The position numbers were made by a program, and so were the translations under genes. DNA of 7,847 nucleotides from Candidatus Hydrothermarchaeota archaeon. Its GTDB lineage: Archaea; Hydrothermarchaeota; Hydrothermarchaeia; Hydrothermarchaeales; WAQR01. The stretch's first letter is position 1. Every line of letters begins with the position of its first letter. The stretch covers positions 1-7,847 of the forward strand of contig WAQR01000018.1 of assembly GCA_015520145.1 (NCBI GenBank), in the 5' to 3' direction. The notes below the pieces were generated by a model, which saw only the letters and a list, made by a program, of their open reading frames with translations, was not told the DNA's origin and searched no databases. This document shows positions 6,654 to 7,847 of this stretch, piece after piece.

Positions 6654-7290
6654 GCACTATTATACAGAAAGACCCCATTCAGACCTCAAACTCGGCATCA
6701 TAAAAACCCGGTTAAGAGGAGAGGGATTCAGGTTTCTGACATCAAGTGGTGTGTTCTCGAAAAAAGATATCGACAAAGGTACGAGACTGCTGATTGAAAA
6801 TATGGTCATAAACGACGGTGATTATGTCCTCGATATCGGCTGCGGTTATGGTGCAATCGGGATTGCCGCAGCAAGGAATAGAAGAACCAGGGTGGTACTC
6901 ACAGATATCAATAGGAGGGCGGTCAGACTTACAGAAGAGAATATAAAACTCAATGATGTAGGTACAAATGCTACATCAGTGCAGGGGGACCTCTATGAGG
7001 CAGTCGAGCATGAGAAATTTGATGTCATACTGTGCAACCTGCCTATGAGTGCCGGTCTTGACCTGGTATTTAAGATAATAGACGGCTCAAAGAGGTGTCT
7101 GAAAAAAAGCGGGACAGTCCAGGTGGTGGTAAGGAAAGGGAATAGGACTGTCGAGAAAAGATTACAAGAAACGTTTGGTAATGTTAAAACCCTTGCTAAA
7201 AAGGGCGGATACAGGGTCTTCATATCAAGAAATGAACATGAAAATAAAAAAGCCGGGGTAGCCAAGCCCGGACTACGGCGCCGGCCTTGA
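6634..7290 (+). CDS. class I SAM-dependent methyltransferase, MJ0882/RsmC-like
   Basis: This 218-residue cytoplasmic enzyme is a probable RNA methyltransferase. The sequence resembles archaeal MJ0882 throughout, starting with HYYTERPHSD and FLTSSGVFSKKDIDKGT (34-50). The SAM-binding motif I VLDIGCGYGAIG is at 65-76, the acidic motif II Asp is in TDINRRA (90-96), and the family ending KGGYRVF is at 190-196. Motif IV, usually NPP(Y/F/I), reads NLPM (135-138). ATG 6634 is chosen for its GGTGG (6621-6625) with 8-base spacing; ATG 6646 is equally possible. Relatives end shortly after GGYRVF. Here the frame continues 22 residues and has no stop until TGA 7288-7290, inside the tRNA-Ser gene: codons 207-218 are tRNA sequence. 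A lost stop or a frameshift near the A-rich end is possible. The RNA target is unproven. Confidence 0.88.
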   Translation: MKKDMNEHYYTERPHSDLKLGIIKTRLRGEGFRFLTSSGVFSKKDIDKGTRLLIENMVINDGDYVLDIGCGYGAIGIAAARNRRTRVVLTDINRRAVRLTEENIKLNDVGTNATSVQGDLYEAVEHEKFDVILCNLPMSAGLDLVFKIIDGSKRCLKKSGTVQVVVRKGNRTVEKRLQETFGNVKTLAKKGGYRVFISRNEHENKKAGVAKPGLRRRP

Positions 7291-7338
7291 GAGCCGGTAG
7301 AGCCCTGCTCTGCATGGGTTCGAATCCCATCCCCGGCG
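7252..7338 (+). tRNA. tRNA-Ser, anticodon UGA
   Basis: All arms can be paired. The acceptor is GCCGGGG (7252-7258) with CCCCGGC (7331-7337) and discriminator G7338. The D stem is GCC/GGC (7261-7263, 7277-7279). The anticodon stem is CCGGC/GCCGG (7281-7285, 7293-7297) with loop CTTGAGA, so the anticodon is TGA at 7288-7290, reading serine UCA. A long variable arm (AGAGC/GCTCT, 7299-7303 and 7307-7311) makes it class II, as serine tRNAs are. The T stem is ATGGG/CCCAT around TTCGAAT. There is no intron, and CCA is not encoded. The 5' half is also the 3' end of the methyltransferase frame. Confidence 0.96.
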
Positions 7339-7358
7339 TATCTTAGCCAACTACAAAA

Positions 7359-7378
7359 GCCGTGGAGTGCCGTGGAGT
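7359..7378. repeat. 10-bp perfect tandem duplication
   Basis: GCCGTGGAGT occurs twice back to back, about 20 bases downstream of the tRNA-Ser gene. Confidence 0.9.
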
Positions 7379-7389
7379 ATGAAAAAACT

Positions 7390-7409
7390 TCTAGGGCAGT
7401 CTAGGGCAG
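7390..7409. repeat. 10-bp perfect tandem duplication
   Basis: TCTAGGGCAG occurs twice back to back. It lies only 11 bases after another duplication and immediately before the possible start of the small ORF at 7418. Confidence 0.9.
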
Positions 7410-7417
7410 GAATGAGA

Positions 7418-7552
7418 ATGGTAGCTAAGGTGGACACAGACAGGCAAGATGAAATTTTAGAGAGGGATGTTGAACGCTACATCTCCAGAATTTTTCCAGG
7501 GGATCGGAATGATGTCAGGCGCTTTGTCAACGACTTCTTAGCTCAGGGATAG
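7418..7552 (+). CDS. small hypothetical protein (uncertain)
   Basis: This 44-residue frame is not recognised. It is highly charged (10 Asp, 3 Glu and 9 Lys or Arg), with a helical-looking stretch DRQDEILERDVERYISRIF and a second short segment NDVRRFVNDFLAQG. The frame stays open back to GTG 7367, but the upstream part is built of two 10-bp tandem duplications, so it is unlikely to be coding. ATG 7418 is preferred because AGGA (7408-7411) stands 6 bases upstream; ATG 7412 is an alternative. There is no membrane segment or known motif. It could be a genuine small protein, the remnant of a larger gene, or a chance frame. Confidence 0.4.
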   Translation: MVAKVDTDRQDEILERDVERYISRIFPGDRNDVRRFVNDFLAQG

Positions 7553-7608
7553 AGCGCTGGATAGGGGAACCCCCCGCAAAGGATGATCTCGACGCTTACT
7601 TATGGTGC

Positions 7609-7630
7609 AAGATACCTATAAGATACCTAT
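7609..7630. repeat. 11-bp perfect tandem duplication at a gene end
   Basis: AAGATACCTAT occurs twice back to back and spans the TAG stop (7616-7618) of the minus-strand partial gene. With a single copy, the minus-strand frame would instead end four codons later at TAA (LHHK). Confidence 0.9.
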
Positions 7631-7847
7631 GCCCAACAACCCCCAAGCGGAAGAACCAGCACTTGAGCTACGGCTTTGTGTCTCGCCTGCTAAATGATAA
7701 TGAACAAAGGTAAATGGTAGGAATATTTCCCCCTGCTTTATTTCTTCGATGAGCTTACCTATAAGCTCATATCTCTTTTGTGGTGTAAGCTTTTTAATAT
7801 CTATATCATAATTTCGTCCCGCACCCGGAGGTATGGAAACTTTTTTA
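7616..7847 (-). CDS. 3' end of an unrecognised minus-strand gene (partial)
   Basis: Reading the minus strand inward from the window edge, one frame is open for 76 codons and ends at TAG. It starts VSIPPGAGRNYDIDIKKLTP and continues QKRYELIGKLIEEIKQGE, which looks like normal protein: a loop followed by an amphipathic helix. The last ~35 residues are rich in Ser, Ala and Gly and look less protein-like, and a tandem duplication sits at the stop codon, so the natural end may have drifted. The start is beyond the window. The gene converges on the small + strand ORF. I do not recognise the family, and no function is proposed. Confidence 0.5.
   Translation of the reverse strand, partial: KKVSIPPGAGRNYDIDIKKLTPQKRYELIGKLIEEIKQGEIFLPFTFVHYHLAGETQSRSSSAGSSAWGLLGIGIL

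Noticed and set aside
7539..7561. tRNA D-arm-like sequence (TAGCTCAGGGATAGAGCG)
   Set aside because: The D-arm pattern is good (GCTC/GAGC), but no matching acceptor, anticodon stem or T arm (TTCRANNC) follows within the window. It could be a tRNA fragment such as an attachment-site remnant, but chance resemblance cannot be excluded.
7749..7770. 9-bp perfect hairpin with a 4-base loop as a terminator
   Set aside because: It lies inside the open minus-strand frame and has no T-run suited to either strand, so it is more likely coding sequence than a terminator.

Overview
This window reads as a piece of an archaeal chromosome. The clearest evidence is the gene trio archaeal-type cytidylate kinase, ribosomal protein L14e and Cbf5 (the H/ACA pseudouridine synthase with a PUA domain). 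These are followed by a methyltransferase of the MJ0882 type and a class II tRNA-Ser that does not encode its CCA end. L14e and this form of Cbf5 are archaeal or eukaryotic. Base composition is moderate and several genes carry GGAG-type ribosome binding sites. A methanogen- or methanotroph-related euryarchaeon is plausible, but the lineage cannot be fixed from this window.

Layout. Bases 1-43 hold only the possible tail of an upstream gene. Bases 45-1376 (+) encode a divergent FtsZ/tubulin-superfamily GTPase. It converges, with only 2 bases between stop codons, on a CBS-containing MgtE magnesium channel (1379-2749, -). Bases 2750-3220 are a 471-base divergent intergenic region packed with short direct, tandem and inverted repeats. 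A soluble two-PAS sensor histidine kinase follows (about 3221-4678, +); it appears to lack a normal start codon. After a 95-base gap containing a perfect 13-bp tandem duplication comes the translation cluster cmk (4774-5334), rpl14e (5366-5602), cbf5 (5604-6653), rRNA-methyltransferase-like gene (6634-7290) and tRNA-Ser(UGA) (7252-7338), all on +. The right end has a small uncertain ORF (7418-7552) and the 3' end of an unrecognised minus-strand gene that enters from beyond the window (7616-7847).

How the genes work together. cmk supplies CDP/dCDP, L14e is a large-subunit protein, Cbf5 is the catalytic protein of RNA-guided pseudouridylation, and the methyltransferase probably modifies RNA. 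This segment therefore looks like a ribosome-biogenesis operon. The FtsZ-like protein, MgtE and the kinase show no obvious functional link to it or to each other. No convincing transcription terminator, CRISPR array or insertion sequence was seen.

The most unusual observations are these. The methyltransferase frame has no stop of its own: it runs into the tRNA gene and ends exactly on the UGA anticodon. The sensor kinase has a strong Shine-Dalgarno sequence followed by AUA instead of AUG, just downstream of an AUG-UAA start-stop pair. Ten two-copy tandem duplications (8-13 bp) lie almost entirely in intergenic DNA and gene ends, far more than chance predicts.
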